Program-made: the position numbers and the translations under genes
Shown here: positions 1-10,723 of the stretch, in pieces
How the letters are laid out: every line of letters starts with the position of its first letter
Numbering within the stretch: the stretch's first letter is position 1
Notes under the pieces: generated by a model
The model's database searches: none
What the model saw: the letters and a program-made list of their open reading frames with translations, nothing else
Told to the model about the DNA's origin: nothing
Assembly (NCBI GenBank): GCA_903869675.1
Contig: CAIQAB010000022.1
Location: 224,178 to 288,177, forward strand
DNA: 64,000 nt
Direction: 5' to 3'
From: an uncultured Verrucomicrobiota bacterium
Lineage (GTDB): Bacteria > Verrucomicrobiota > Verrucomicrobiia > Opitutales > Opitutaceae

Positions 1-1045
1 TGGGCAGAATGGCATCCTGGCCCAGGTAGAATTTGATCATCCGGGGCACATAATGATACATTGCCTTGTCGTCGGCCACGCCGGTGCCGATGGGGTTGCA
101 GAGGGCGACATTGCCCTTGCGATAGGCCTCGAAGAGTCCGGGCACGCCGAGGAGCGACTTGGGATTAAAAACCGTGGGATCGAGGAAATCGTCATCGATC
201 CGGCGATAGATGACGTGGACAGGCGCGAGGCCGTCGGTGCGGCGCATGAACACACGATCGTTTTCCACCACCAAGTCCGAACCCTCCACGATCTCGATAC
301 CCATCTGGCGGGCGAGGAAGCTGTGCTCGAAGTAGGCACTGTTGTAGACGCCGGGCGTGAGCAGCACCACCGTGGGCTCAGGCACATGGGCAGGGGCCAG
401 GTGCAGCAAGAGTGCCAGCAGATCACTTGTATACGTCTCGACCGGACGCACCCGGTAATCGCGCAAAAGATTCGGGAAAACCCGTTTCATCACCTGACGA
501 TCCTCGAGCACGTAGGAGACACCCGAAGGAGTGCGAAGATTGTCCTCCAGCACGCGATAGGTGCCGTGTTGGTCACGCACGAGATCGGTGCCGTTGATAT
601 GGACGTAAAGATCCCGGGCGATGGGAACGCCGACTAGTTCGGGCCGGAAGTTCTTCGAGGTCACCACCATCTCGCGGGGGACGATGCCTTCCTTCAGGAT
701 ACGCTGGGGTCCGTAGATATCGGCGAGGAAGAGGTTGAGCGCCTCCATGCGCTGTCGCAAACCGGCCTCAAGATGCGCCCACTCATGGGCTGGGATGATA
801 CGGGGGATCAGATCAAAGGGGAATATTTTCTCCGTGCCCTTGTTGTCCGAGTATACGGTGAAGGTGACGCCGCGGTTGACGAAAGTCTGGTCTGCGGTGC
901 GCTGACGGGAGAGCAATTCGCTGATGCCATCCATCTGCCCGAAGCGATCGTAGAGCCGCTGATAATGAGGATGTGGCCGCCCGGGGGCGGCGAACATCTC
1001 GTCATAAAATTTTTCTATTTCGTAGGCGGCAAAAAGATCGGACAT
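1..1045 (-). CDS. Circularly permuted ATP-grasp family protein (partial, 3' end outside window)
   Basis: The minus-strand frame starting at 1045 ([18 protein letters not shown]) stays open to the window edge, giving 348 residues without a stop. It has the typical run of the circularly permuted ATP-grasp family (COG2308, DUF404/DUF407): FYDEMF near the start, then [54 protein letters not shown] and [11 protein letters not shown]. Family members are usually about 470-490 aa, so roughly a quarter is missing. The biochemical role is not settled. The gene often sits with an alpha-E protein and a transglutaminase-like protease and is suspected of making peptide or amide bonds. Here the next gene on the same strand is a small secreted protein of unknown function. 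A transglutaminase of the matching type lies far away at 55728-56630. Family call is firm, function is not. Confidence 0.93.
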   Translation of the reverse strand, partial: MSDLFAAYEIEKFYDEMFAAPGRPHPHYQRLYDRFGQMDGISELLSRQRTADQTFVNRGVTFTVYSDNKGTEKIFPFDLIPRIIPAHEWAHLEAGLRQRMEALNLFLADIYGPQRILKEGIVPREMVVTSKNFRPELVGVPIARDLYVHINGTDLVRDQHGTYRVLEDNLRTPSGVSYVLEDRQVMKRVFPNLLRDYRVRPVETYTSDLLALLLHLAPAHVPEPTVVLLTPGVYNSAYFEHSFLARQMGIEIVEGSDLVVENDRVFMRRTDGLAPVHVIYRRIDDDFLDPTVFNPKSLLGVPGLFEAYRKGNVALCNPIGTGVADDKAMYHYVPRMIKFYLGQDAILP

Positions 1046-1077
1046 GGTAAGGGAGGCGCATCGGGACCGCCCCAAGG

Positions 1078-1584
1078 CTAATTCACGGCGGTCGCGGGGA
1101 GAGGCAAAGGCGGCAGCGACCACAAGAAGCTCTGCTGGCGCGCCAATTCATTGCCGGCTGGGCCGAGCAAACGAAGGCGCCAAGCGGAAGGCGCGATGGC
1201 CGCCCCCGGCCAGTCGGAACCAGTCAGACCGGCGAGCACAGCGCGAGAGCCACGGGGCAGGTCGAGCGGAAAAAACTGCACGCGAGGCGCCTCATCGCCT
1301 GGCAGCACATACTCCAGGGCAAGGATCGAGCCGGGCAGGGCATCAACCGTCTTGAATCGGGTCAGAAAATAGTAGCCTTCTCGCGAATCCTCCCGCGAAC
1401 GCACGATCAACTCGGGGGCATTCTCCTTGCCGCCGAAATACTCGCCGATACGCACAAAGGACGCCGCATCGCGATAATCAGGCCAAACGCGGATAATTTT
1501 AACTGGGCCGGCCGAAACCCAGCTAGGAGCAAACGCCAAAGCGAGCACGGCAAGTGGGAACAGGCAGGGGATGCGAGTAAACAT
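1078..1584 (-). CDS. Hypothetical secreted protein, 168 aa
   Basis: I do not recognise a family. The frame is open further upstream to 1779, but the ATG at 1584 ([18 protein letters not shown]...) begins a clear signal peptide with a likely cut after WVSAG, so I take that start. The mature part ([22 protein letters not shown]...) is mixed alpha/beta in appearance, with no cysteine and no obvious catalytic motif. It ends 32 bp upstream of the ATP-grasp gene on the same strand, so the two may be co-transcribed. Likely periplasmic or outer-membrane associated. The gene is real on coding character (signal peptide, balanced composition); its role is unknown. Confidence 0.7.
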   Translation of the reverse strand: MFTRIPCLFPLAVLALAFAPSWVSAGPVKIIRVWPDYRDAASFVRIGEYFGGKENAPELIVRSREDSREGYYFLTRFKTVDALPGSILALEYVLPGDEAPRVQFFPLDLPRGSRAVLAGLTGSDWPGAAIAPSAWRLRLLGPAGNELARQQSFLWSLPPLPLPATAVN

Positions 1585-1783
1585 GATGCTCAGTTGGATA
1601 GAAGCGACGCGCGAGCGGCACAAGGAGAGAGAAGCCGAGGATAGGCGGAGGCGAAGTTTGCAGGACTCATGCCACCTCCGGCCAAGAGTGAGCTGTATTG
1701 CTTCCCGGCTGGCTTGCCCGCAAATCCTGTCGTTGACCATGAACCCTGCCGCGAGCGCCAAGGCTCCCAGACGAGCCATACCC

Positions 1784-2515
1784 TCAGGGCAGCGAAAGGC
1801 ACAGGCTGGACCGGAGGCGCGACTCGACCCCGAAAACCGTGCGCACTCGCTCGGGGGTCAATACCTCGGCCGGAGCGCCGGCCGCCCGCAAACGACCGCT
1901 CTCCAACAGCACCACAAAATCCAGCTCCTGCGCCAGCCGGAGATCATGCAGGGAAAAAACCACCGTGCCACCCGCCCGAACAAGGCTCCGGGCCAGAGCG
2001 AGCACCTCCAGCGCGTGACGCGGATCGAGCGGCGCGAGCGGCTCGTCCCAGAGTTGCAAAGGTGCGGCCGTGGCCACCGCTCGGGCTAGCAAAACTCGCT
2101 GGCGCTCACCGCCGGAAAGCCGGTCGACCGGACGCTCCGCCAAACCGGCCAGGTCTAACCTCGCCAATGCCTCGTCCACTCCAGCGCCGTCGTCGCCATG
2201 CGCGAAGCGTCCCTGCGCGACGACGGAGCGCACAGTAAAGCCAAACTCGAAACGTGCCTCAGCCGGCACCCACGCCGCACGCCGCCCCCGCTCCAGTGCC
2301 GGAAGCGCGGCCGTGGCATCGCCGTTCCAGCGCACGTCGTTCCGCTCCCGCCCAGCCCCGGGCAACAAGCCAGCTGCCACCGCCAGCAGCGTGGATTTGC
2401 CGGAGCCATTTGGCCCCGCCAAGCCCACCACGAGGCCCGGGGGCAGCTCCAGTGAAAGCGGTTGCAAGCGCCCGGGGACGGCGACTTCGCGTAAGGACAA
2501 CGCCGCCCCGCTCAT
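1784..2515 (-). CDS. btuD: ABC transporter ATP-binding protein, cobalamin/iron-complex type
   Basis: 243 aa from the ATG at 2515, which overlaps the btuC stop in ATGA. Walker A is GPNGSGKST, the signature is LSGGERQRVLLARA, Walker B is LQLWDEPLAPLDP, and the H-loop is VFSLHDL. This matches the ATPase of BtuCDF/FhuCDB importers, which powers inner-membrane import of B12 or iron chelates. Trp before the Walker B Asp is slightly unusual, but the DEP is intact. The longer frame (to 2599) overlaps btuC deeply and is not needed. It is the last gene of the btuB-F-C-D run. The riboswitch before btuB makes cobalamin the likely substrate. Confidence 0.92.
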   Translation of the reverse strand: MSGAALSLREVAVPGRLQPLSLELPPGLVVGLAGPNGSGKSTLLAVAAGLLPGAGRERNDVRWNGDATAALPALERGRRAAWVPAEARFEFGFTVRSVVAQGRFAHGDDGAGVDEALARLDLAGLAERPVDRLSGGERQRVLLARAVATAAPLQLWDEPLAPLDPRHALEVLALARSLVRAGGTVVFSLHDLRLAQELDFVVLLESGRLRAAGAPAEVLTPERVRTVFGVESRLRSSLCLSLP

Positions 2516-3510
2516 CGCTCCGCCCTCCGCAGCAGCCACAATAAATACGGTGCCCCGACGAGTGCGGTGACCACGCCCAGCCGAATACCCCCGGCACAAC
2601 GCCCCAACAAATCACAACCGACCACGAAAGCCGCCCCGCCCACCAGTGAGTGCGGCACCAACCGGCGATGCTCGGGTCCCAACAAGAGCCGAAGAATATG
2701 CGGCACGACCAGCCCGACAAAACCCACCGTGCCCGCCACCGCGGTTGCCAGCGCGGTGAGCACAGTCGAAAGCCCGAGCAAATTACGGCGCAGCCGCGGC
2801 ACGTCCACGCCGAGGCTTTGTGCTTCGGCCGCCCCCAGACTTAGCAAATCCATAGACCGTCCGAGCGGCAGCAGGAGTAGCACCGCCGGGACAATAGGCG
2901 CGGCCATCCAAATGTGCTCCCAAGTGCGGTCCTCGAGGCCGCCAATAAGCCAGAAAACCAACTGGGCATTGCGCTCGTAGGAGACGGTTTGAGCGGAGAG
3001 CACATAGCTCGTGACTGCGCCCAGCAGGGCATTGATCGCCACGCCCGCGAGCAGCAACCGCTCGGTGCTGGCGCCGCGCCTGGCGAGCAAGATCACGCCG
3101 AAGGTGGCGGCCAGCGCACCTGCGATCGCGAAGAGCGGAACCGTAAGCAGCGCGAATGCAGCGAGGCCGCTGCCAATCGCCACCACCGCGCCGGCCGCGC
3201 CGCCAGCGCTCACCCCGAGCAAGCCGGGGCTGGCGAGGCTGTTGTTAAAATACGCCTGCATCACAAGGCCGCTGCCCGAAAGCGCCGCGCCGACAAGCAT
3301 ACCCGCGAGCAAGCGAGGTAGCCGAATTTGCCAAAGAATCGTCGCGGCAAACTCATCGCGCCACAGAAGGCCGCCCGCCAGTTGGCCAGGCCCGAGTCGC
3401 ACATCCCCCCAAGCGAGCGAAGCCAAGGCCAAGACCAGCAGCGCCGCGCCCGCCAGCACGAGGGCGAGGCCGGAATGGCGGATGGATCGGATTTTCCCAA
3501 GGGCACTCAT
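2512..3510 (-). CDS. btuC: ABC transporter permease, cobalamin/iron-complex type (FecCD family)
   Basis: 332 aa from the ATG at 3510, whose A is the last base of the preceding TGA stop (TGATG coupling). It is rich in hydrophobic helices, as expected for the 10-helix FecCD/BtuC permeases. Family signatures include LPRLLAGMLVGAALSGSGLVMQ near residues 60-80, SPGLLGVSAGGA, an AINALLGA segment, and GTVGFVGLVVPHILRLLLGP in the C-terminal third, the region that contacts the ATPase. It forms the inner-membrane channel with the ATPase of the next gene and receives substrate from the periplasmic binding protein encoded just upstream. Confidence 0.94.
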   Translation of the reverse strand: MSALGKIRSIRHSGLALVLAGAALLVLALASLAWGDVRLGPGQLAGGLLWRDEFAATILWQIRLPRLLAGMLVGAALSGSGLVMQAYFNNSLASPGLLGVSAGGAAGAVVAIGSGLAAFALLTVPLFAIAGALAATFGVILLARRGASTERLLLAGVAINALLGAVTSYVLSAQTVSYERNAQLVFWLIGGLEDRTWEHIWMAAPIVPAVLLLLPLGRSMDLLSLGAAEAQSLGVDVPRLRRNLLGLSTVLTALATAVAGTVGFVGLVVPHILRLLLGPEHRRLVPHSLVGGAAFVVGCDLLGRCAGGIRLGVVTALVGAPYLLWLLRRAER

Positions 3511-4361
3511 CAGTCCTTGAACAACTCCGGATGCAAGGCGCGCGCAAGGAGTTCGTAGGCGTCGACGCGGCGATGGCTTACGCAGCCGAGCATCCACTCG
3601 GGCACCACTACCGCGCGCCCCTCGCGAATCGCCGCCATGAATCGGTAGGGAGGCAGGCGACGAAAAGGCTCGAGCGCTCCCTCTGCCGTCTTGCCCGCAA
3701 GCACCACAAAGTCCACCGGCCAGCCTATCATTTGCTCGGCGGGTGGCGAGACGTGACCGCGCAGGCTGCCTATGCTGGCCGCGAGGTTCTCCGCCGCGGC
3801 ATGCTCGCACAGGTCTTGGAATGTCGTGCCGGATCCAGCGATAACACCGTAGGTCGATGGGGCGATCACGCGCACCGGCTTCGCCCGCGCCAGTTTTTCG
3901 TGCAACATTGCCAGCCGAGCTCGGTCGGTCGCCACGACGTGTTCTGCCCGCGACCGCGCCCCGGGACCGAGGACGGCGGCGAGCCGAAGCAAGTAGTCAT
4001 GCACGTCGTCGATGGTTGTATAACGATCAAAAACCAGCGTCTCGACGCCCGCGCTGCGCACCTGCTCGACCAGTTCGACGCGGCTGTAATCGGCAAATAG
4101 CACCAAGGTAGGATAATAACGCAGAATCGTTTCCGCATCCCCCTGCGGGATACTCGGGTAATGGGCGGCCTCGCTTGCCGCCCCGGAAAACTCCGGCGAG
4201 TGGGCGAGGTGTGAAAGCGCCGCGATCTGCTCGGGCCCGGCCACGGCGAGCAAGATTTCGTCGGTGCCCACCGTCTGGGAAACGACCCGCGCAGGCGTAG
4301 CCCAAACCGCCGCGGAGAAGACCGCGCCAAGTCCGAGAAAGAGAAAAAGGAGCGAGCGCAT
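3510..4361 (-). CDS. btuF: Periplasmic cobalamin-binding protein of ABC transporter
   Basis: 283 aa from the ATG at 4361. The peptide MRSLLFLFLGLGAVFSAAVWA is a good signal sequence. An ATG at 4385 (MLGLKQSAMRS) sits just after the btuB stop and is an equally possible start. The mature protein fits the periplasmic-binding family PF01497: RVVSQTVGTDEILLAV at the start, a YPSIPQGDAETILRYYPTLV segment, FDRYTTIDDVHDYLLRLAAVLG, and a GSGTTFQDLCEHA segment in the C-terminal lobe. It would hand cobalamin to BtuCD after passage through the TonB receptor encoded directly upstream. Coupling to btuC by one base supports a single transcript. Confidence 0.88.
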   Translation of the reverse strand: MRSLLFLFLGLGAVFSAAVWATPARVVSQTVGTDEILLAVAGPEQIAALSHLAHSPEFSGAASEAAHYPSIPQGDAETILRYYPTLVLFADYSRVELVEQVRSAGVETLVFDRYTTIDDVHDYLLRLAAVLGPGARSRAEHVVATDRARLAMLHEKLARAKPVRVIAPSTYGVIAGSGTTFQDLCEHAAAENLAASIGSLRGHVSPPAEQMIGWPVDFVVLAGKTAEGALEPFRRLPPYRFMAAIREGRAVVVPEWMLGCVSHRRVDAYELLARALHPELFKD

Positions 4362-4387
4362 AGCAGACTGCTTCAGACCAAGCATGC

Positions 4388-6283
4388 TCAAGGATGCCAC
4401 TCCGCGCTCAGGTAGGCGGCGCGGGGCAGCGCGGGGTAGCCGTGCGTTTCCTGATATTTTTCGTCGAGGGCGTTTTCTACCCGAAGACGCAAGGCGACGT
4501 GCTTGCACGCCTGCCAAGAGGCGAAGACACGCAGGGTCGTGTAGTCCTCGATCGTGACGGGCGCGTAAGGATTGCCATCCTCACGGTCGATGACGGCGCG
4601 CACGCCGCCGCCAAAAGTCCATGCAGGGCCAGCGCGGCAATCGCCATCAAGCGTCACGGTGTGGCGCGGGCGGCGTATCAGACGGACATCATCGGTCTCG
4701 TTTTCCGCCTCCAGGCGAGTGTAGCCGGAATGGATTGTGACTGTGTCGGACAAGCGTGCGGCCAAAGAGAGCTCCACACCCCTTGCGAAGGCGTCGGGGA
4801 TGTTGATCGTCGCGAAAGTATTTAGATCGTAACTAAAGAGGTTGTCGAAGCGCGTCTGAAAATAGGTCGCGCCCGCGGTGATTCGTCCGCCGAGAAAATC
4901 TTGGTCCACACCGGCATCCCAACTGCGTGAACGTTCGGGGGCGATACCTGGGTTAGCGGGCTGGAAGTAAGCGGGCACGCCGTAGCGATCATCCGCGCCG
5001 GGCGCCTGAAACCCGGTGCCGAAAGTGGCGCGAATTTTTGTGGCCGAGGTGAACACGCGCCAAGCGAGGCCCAATCGGCCGGTGATTTCATCGCCGTAGC
5101 TCTCAAAGTAATCCGAGCGCAGGCCGGTGGTCAGGGAAATGTTCCGCACCGGTCTCGCCGTGGCCAAGAAGTAGCCGCCGAACTGGTTCTCGGTGTAGTC
5201 GGTGCCGGACCACGCACCGTGCTCGCGGTTTGCGCTCAAGCCGCCCACGAGCTCGAGCCAGTCCACCATTTCCCAATTATTTTGCCACTCTAGAAGGCGG
5301 CGATCGCCCGTCACCGAGTCCGTAAACGAGGAGCTGGCAAATGTATAGTCGCGCTGATGCAGGCCAATGGTGAGGCGCGAGCGGAACTCCGTATCGGGTC
5401 GCCACTCGCCGTAAACGGTGCCAAGCCGGTTTTCCGATTCGACGTTGCCAGAGAGGGGAAAGGCGATGGAGCCAGGCTCCTGGTAATTCCGCTTCTGGCC
5501 ACGGAACGTCCCGCCGACGGTGAACACGGGAGTGGCCGCAAGGTCGAGCCGCGCCGCGCTATTGAGGACACCGTAGGCATTGTCGGGGCGATGGTTGTCG
5601 GCGAGCTCATGCGAAATGGCCGCGCTCGCACCGACTCGCTGATCGCCGCCCGAGAGGGTAGCCGAGCCTCCATGGGTGCCGTAGGACCCGCCCAAGACGG
5701 AGATCGCCCCCTGCGCCGGACCACAGCCTCGCGCCGTATCCACCAGAATGACGCCGCCGATGGCCGAGCTGCCATAGAGCGTGCTTTGCGAACCGCGTAA
5801 CAACTCCACTCGGTCGATACCCGCGAGATCGGCACCGCCGAGGAAAGATACATAGCGCGCACCGCGGGAATTCATGGGCACGCCGTCCACCACGAAGAGC
5901 GTGTGGTCGGAGTTGGCCCCGCGGATGAAGACCGCACTCTCTGCACCGGTGGCGCCACTGTTGACCACGTTTACACCAGGCTCGCGCGCGATCGCGGCGG
6001 AAAGGCGGGTGAGCTGGAGACATTGCAACTCCTCCAGCGACAGGAGCGTAATGGAACTAGATGCATAGGCCGGATCCTGTGGCGTGCGGGTAGCGGAGAC
6101 GACCACGGGCTCAAGCATGAGGGGGCGATCCACGCCGACTGGAGATGGAGACGGCACCAGCGCGTTGGCTGGTGCGGCGCGCAGACGCGAGCCAAACGCC
6201 GTCGCGGCAAGTGCCGAGAAAGCGAAAATAAAAGATCGAAGCCGGCGTGCGTTGGCGGCGCGACGGCGAAGGGAGTGGTTCAT
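4388..6283 (-). CDS. btuB: TonB-dependent vitamin B12 receptor
   Basis: 631 aa from the ATG at 6283 (MNHSLRRRAANARRL), with a twin-basic-rich signal region ending near LRAAPA. A TonB-box-like EPVVVSATRTP precedes the plug domain (LSAAIAREPGVNVVNSG, VFIRGANSDHTLFVVDGVPM, IDRVELLRGSQSTLYGSSAIGGVI). The C-terminal beta barrel follows and ends in LSAEWHP. The GSSAIGGVI plug motif and the size fit BtuB. First gene of the uptake operon, preceded by a cobalamin riboswitch and by a hairpin that touches its start region, so B12 should repress it. An upstream in-frame GTG at 6316 lies inside the hairpin and is less likely as a start. Confidence 0.92.
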   Translation of the reverse strand: MNHSLRRRAANARRLRSFIFAFSALAATAFGSRLRAAPANALVPSPSPVGVDRPLMLEPVVVSATRTPQDPAYASSSITLLSLEELQCLQLTRLSAAIAREPGVNVVNSGATGAESAVFIRGANSDHTLFVVDGVPMNSRGARYVSFLGGADLAGIDRVELLRGSQSTLYGSSAIGGVILVDTARGCGPAQGAISVLGGSYGTHGGSATLSGGDQRVGASAAISHELADNHRPDNAYGVLNSAARLDLAATPVFTVGGTFRGQKRNYQEPGSIAFPLSGNVESENRLGTVYGEWRPDTEFRSRLTIGLHQRDYTFASSSFTDSVTGDRRLLEWQNNWEMVDWLELVGGLSANREHGAWSGTDYTENQFGGYFLATARPVRNISLTTGLRSDYFESYGDEITGRLGLAWRVFTSATKIRATFGTGFQAPGADDRYGVPAYFQPANPGIAPERSRSWDAGVDQDFLGGRITAGATYFQTRFDNLFSYDLNTFATINIPDAFARGVELSLAARLSDTVTIHSGYTRLEAENETDDVRLIRRPRHTVTLDGDCRAGPAWTFGGGVRAVIDREDGNPYAPVTIEDYTTLRVFASWQACKHVALRLRVENALDEKYQETHGYPALPRAAYLSAEWHP

Positions 6284-6285
6284 TT

Positions 6286-6318
6286 CGGTGGTCTGATCGG
6301 GGTGCGAGCAGACCACCG
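6286..6318 (-). promoter_or_regulatory. Perfect 10-bp hairpin abutting the btuB start codon (candidate riboswitch expression platform)
   Basis: On the minus strand CGGTGGTCTG (6309-6318) and CAGACCACCG (6286-6295) form a perfect 10-bp inverted repeat with a 13-nt loop, two bases before the btuB ATG at 6283. It lies between the cobalamin aptamer and the gene. No U-run follows, so a transcription terminator is unlikely. A structure that blocks ribosome entry is the more natural reading. Seen directly as sequence symmetry; the regulatory role is inferred. Confidence 0.6.
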
Positions 6319-6436
6319 CAAACCCGGCGCAGCCCGCTTAATGGGACCAGTGCACGCGTCGCGACTGCCATGCTCTCACGCTTCATTTTGCGATGAAGAT
6401 TTCGCGTTCGACCGCCCGCAAAAAGTTTGGCGACCG

Positions 6437-6640
6437 ACGCGTGAGACGTCTCTGACCGGATATTCGGACTCCGTGCTCCAGACCTTGCTCCCGCCTTCAC
6501 CGGATTTATCATCCGATTGGCCCTGCCCCCGCCGTTCGCCGACGAGGTGGGAGTTTGTGGCACGATACCGCAGCGCAACTGTGGCCGATTCTCACGGCCT
6601 TCCCCTTATTCAGAAACGTGTAAAAGAACGCGAACGAATC
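6437..6640 (-). ncRNA. Cobalamin riboswitch
   Basis: Upstream of btuB, the minus strand carries the order of conserved elements expected for a B12 aptamer. First comes CTGAATAAGGGGAAGGCC; then the small hairpin GGCCGTGAGAATCGGCC at 6583-6599; then CACAGTTGCGCTGCGG; then, after a variable stretch, a B12-box-like segment GGAGTCCGAATATCCGGTCAG near 6450-6475 followed by AGAGACGTCTCACGCG. The gene it precedes and the operon content agree with cobalamin control. Boundaries are approximate. A covariance-model search would fix them. Confidence 0.85.
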
Positions 6641-6747
6641 CTAGTTTCTCCTTCGCGGGACATCCGGCGAGCACCGTTTTGCCTCCAAAGTTTAGCCCAA
6701 AAGAGACCCGCTGATTACGGTTGATGGGAGAAACACCCGTAATGTAA

Positions 6748-6781
6748 AACATATCAACATATTTGAATGCAAAGATATGTT
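6748..6781 (+). promoter_or_regulatory. Dyad operator-like site upstream of the methionine synthase genes
   Basis: An AT-rich island in a GC-rich region holds AACATATC (6748-6755) and GATATGTT (6774-6781), a perfect 8-bp inverted repeat. The centre contains ATATCAACATATTTGAAT, with a CAA-5-TTG dyad. It resembles, from memory, operators of ArsR-type methionine/SAH-cycle regulators (SahR-like). It lies about 65-95 bp before the metH start. Could alternatively be a plain promoter. No regulator gene is visible in the window. Confidence 0.4.
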
Positions 6782-6843
6782 TTTGACCGAAGGGGTAAAA
6801 TCGCCTTTCGTCCACCTTGGATTCATCTCCTTCTCCCTTTGCC

Positions 6844-7929
6844 ATGTCCGCCACTGTTACTGCCCTCCCGCTTTCCGAGCATCCTTCCTTCGCCGCCCTG
6901 CGCGAGCTTTTCGCGCAGCGCATTGTCGTGCTTGATGGCGCGATGGGTTCGATGGTGCAGACCTACGGGCTCTCCGAGGCGGACTTTCGCGGCGAACGTT
7001 TTCGAGATTTTCCGCACGATCTCAAAGGCAACAACGACCTGCTTTGCCTCACCAAACCCGCAGTAATCGAGGAGATTCACGCCGCCTACTTCGCCGCCGG
7101 AGCCGACATCGTGGAGACCAACAGCTTTTCCGCCACCAGCATCGGTATGGCCGATTACCACCTCGAGTCGATCGTGACCGAGCTCAACCATGCGGCCGTC
7201 GCCTGCGCCCATCGCGCCGCACGCGCCGCCGAAATCGCTACCCCGGGCCGCAAATGTTTCGTAGCCGGCGCCATCGGGCCGCTGAACCGCACGCTCTCCA
7301 TGTCCCCCGACGTGAACCGCCCCGATTACCGTGCGGTCACTTGGGCGCAGGTCGTCGCCGCCTATACCGAACAAACTGAGGCCCTGATCGAAGCCGGCGC
7401 CGACCTCCTGCTGGTCGAGACCATCTTCGACACCCTCAACGCCAAGGCCGCCCTCTTCGCCATCGACGAAGTCTTCGAACGCCGCGCCGTCCGCCTACCC
7501 GTGATGGTGAGCGTGACCATCACCGACGCCTCCGGTCGCACCCTTTCCGGGCAGACCACTGAGGCCTTCTACAACAGCATCCGCCACGCCCGACCATTTT
7601 CCGTAGGCATCAACTGCGCCCTCGGGGGCCGCGCCATGCGCCCCTACATCGAGGAGCTCGCCCGCATCGCCGAGTGCCACGTCTCCTGCTACCCCAACGC
7701 CGGTCTGCCCAATGCCTTCGGTGGCTACGACGAGAGCCCAGCCGAGATGGCCGCGGTCCTGCAAGAATTTGCCAAAGCCGGCCTGGTCAACCTCGTCGGC
7801 GGTTGCTGCGGTTCCACACCCCCGCACATCCGGGCCATCGCCTCCGCCGTTCGTGACCTCCCGCCCCGCCAACCCGCCGCCTCCGCCCCCGCCCTCCGTC
7901 TCAGCGGCCTCGAACCGCTCACCGCCTGA
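6844..7929 (+). CDS. metH: Methionine synthase, homocysteine-binding module (split MetH, N-terminal part)
   Basis: 361 aa from the ATG at 6844; a TTG nine codons earlier is also in frame. It corresponds to the first module of cobalamin-dependent methionine synthase, the Zn-dependent homocysteine methyltransferase barrel. Seen: [60 protein letters not shown], and the zinc cysteines in VGINCALGG and [11 protein letters not shown]. The chain ends shortly after the GGCCG motif and linker. The remaining modules are in the next gene, 63 bp downstream. Together they total about 1258 aa, close to E. coli MetH (1227). It would act in the cytoplasm, transferring methyl from methylcobalamin to homocysteine. 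Confidence 0.95.
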   Translation: MSATVTALPLSEHPSFAALRELFAQRIVVLDGAMGSMVQTYGLSEADFRGERFRDFPHDLKGNNDLLCLTKPAVIEEIHAAYFAAGADIVETNSFSATSIGMADYHLESIVTELNHAAVACAHRAARAAEIATPGRKCFVAGAIGPLNRTLSMSPDVNRPDYRAVTWAQVVAAYTEQTEALIEAGADLLLVETIFDTLNAKAALFAIDEVFERRAVRLPVMVSVTITDASGRTLSGQTTEAFYNSIRHARPFSVGINCALGGRAMRPYIEELARIAECHVSCYPNAGLPNAFGGYDESPAEMAAVLQEFAKAGLVNLVGGCCGSTPPHIRAIASAVRDLPPRQPAASAPALRLSGLEPLTA

Positions 7930-7960
7930 GCGGTCCGATCCCGGTCCGATCTGATCCCTT

Positions 7961-7992
7961 TTCGTGTCTTTCGTGTATTTCGTGGTTAAAAA
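7961..7992 (+). repeat. Dispersed CGTG-type repeat ending in GGTTAAAA
   Basis: The gap between the two metH genes contains TTCGTGTCTTTCGTGTATT followed by TCGTGGTTAAAAA, three CGTG steps about 9-10 bp apart ending in GGTTAAAA. The same architecture, with CGCG in place of CGTG, recurs at 21320-21352, and inverted at 21218-21252. This suggests a dispersed intergenic repeat family. The element ends directly at the downstream ATG at 7993. Confidence 0.5.
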
Positions 7993-10686
<2,694 letters not shown>

Positions 10687-10723
10687 TCCTCGCGCCCGGC
10701 AGGTGAACCGGAGAACCCCCACC

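Noticed and set aside
1585..1783. Second cobalamin-riboswitch-like remnant or small ORF between btuD and the secreted protein gene
   Set aside because: A few words resemble aptamer parts, but their order is wrong, and the small frames have no coding features.
5903..6724. Plus-strand ORF of 273 codons over the btuB start and riboswitch
   Set aside because: It covers a riboswitch and a real gene on the other strand and has no domain.
6640..6843. SAM or SAH riboswitch before metH
   Set aside because: I could not find the conserved core of these classes; only a short dyad is present.
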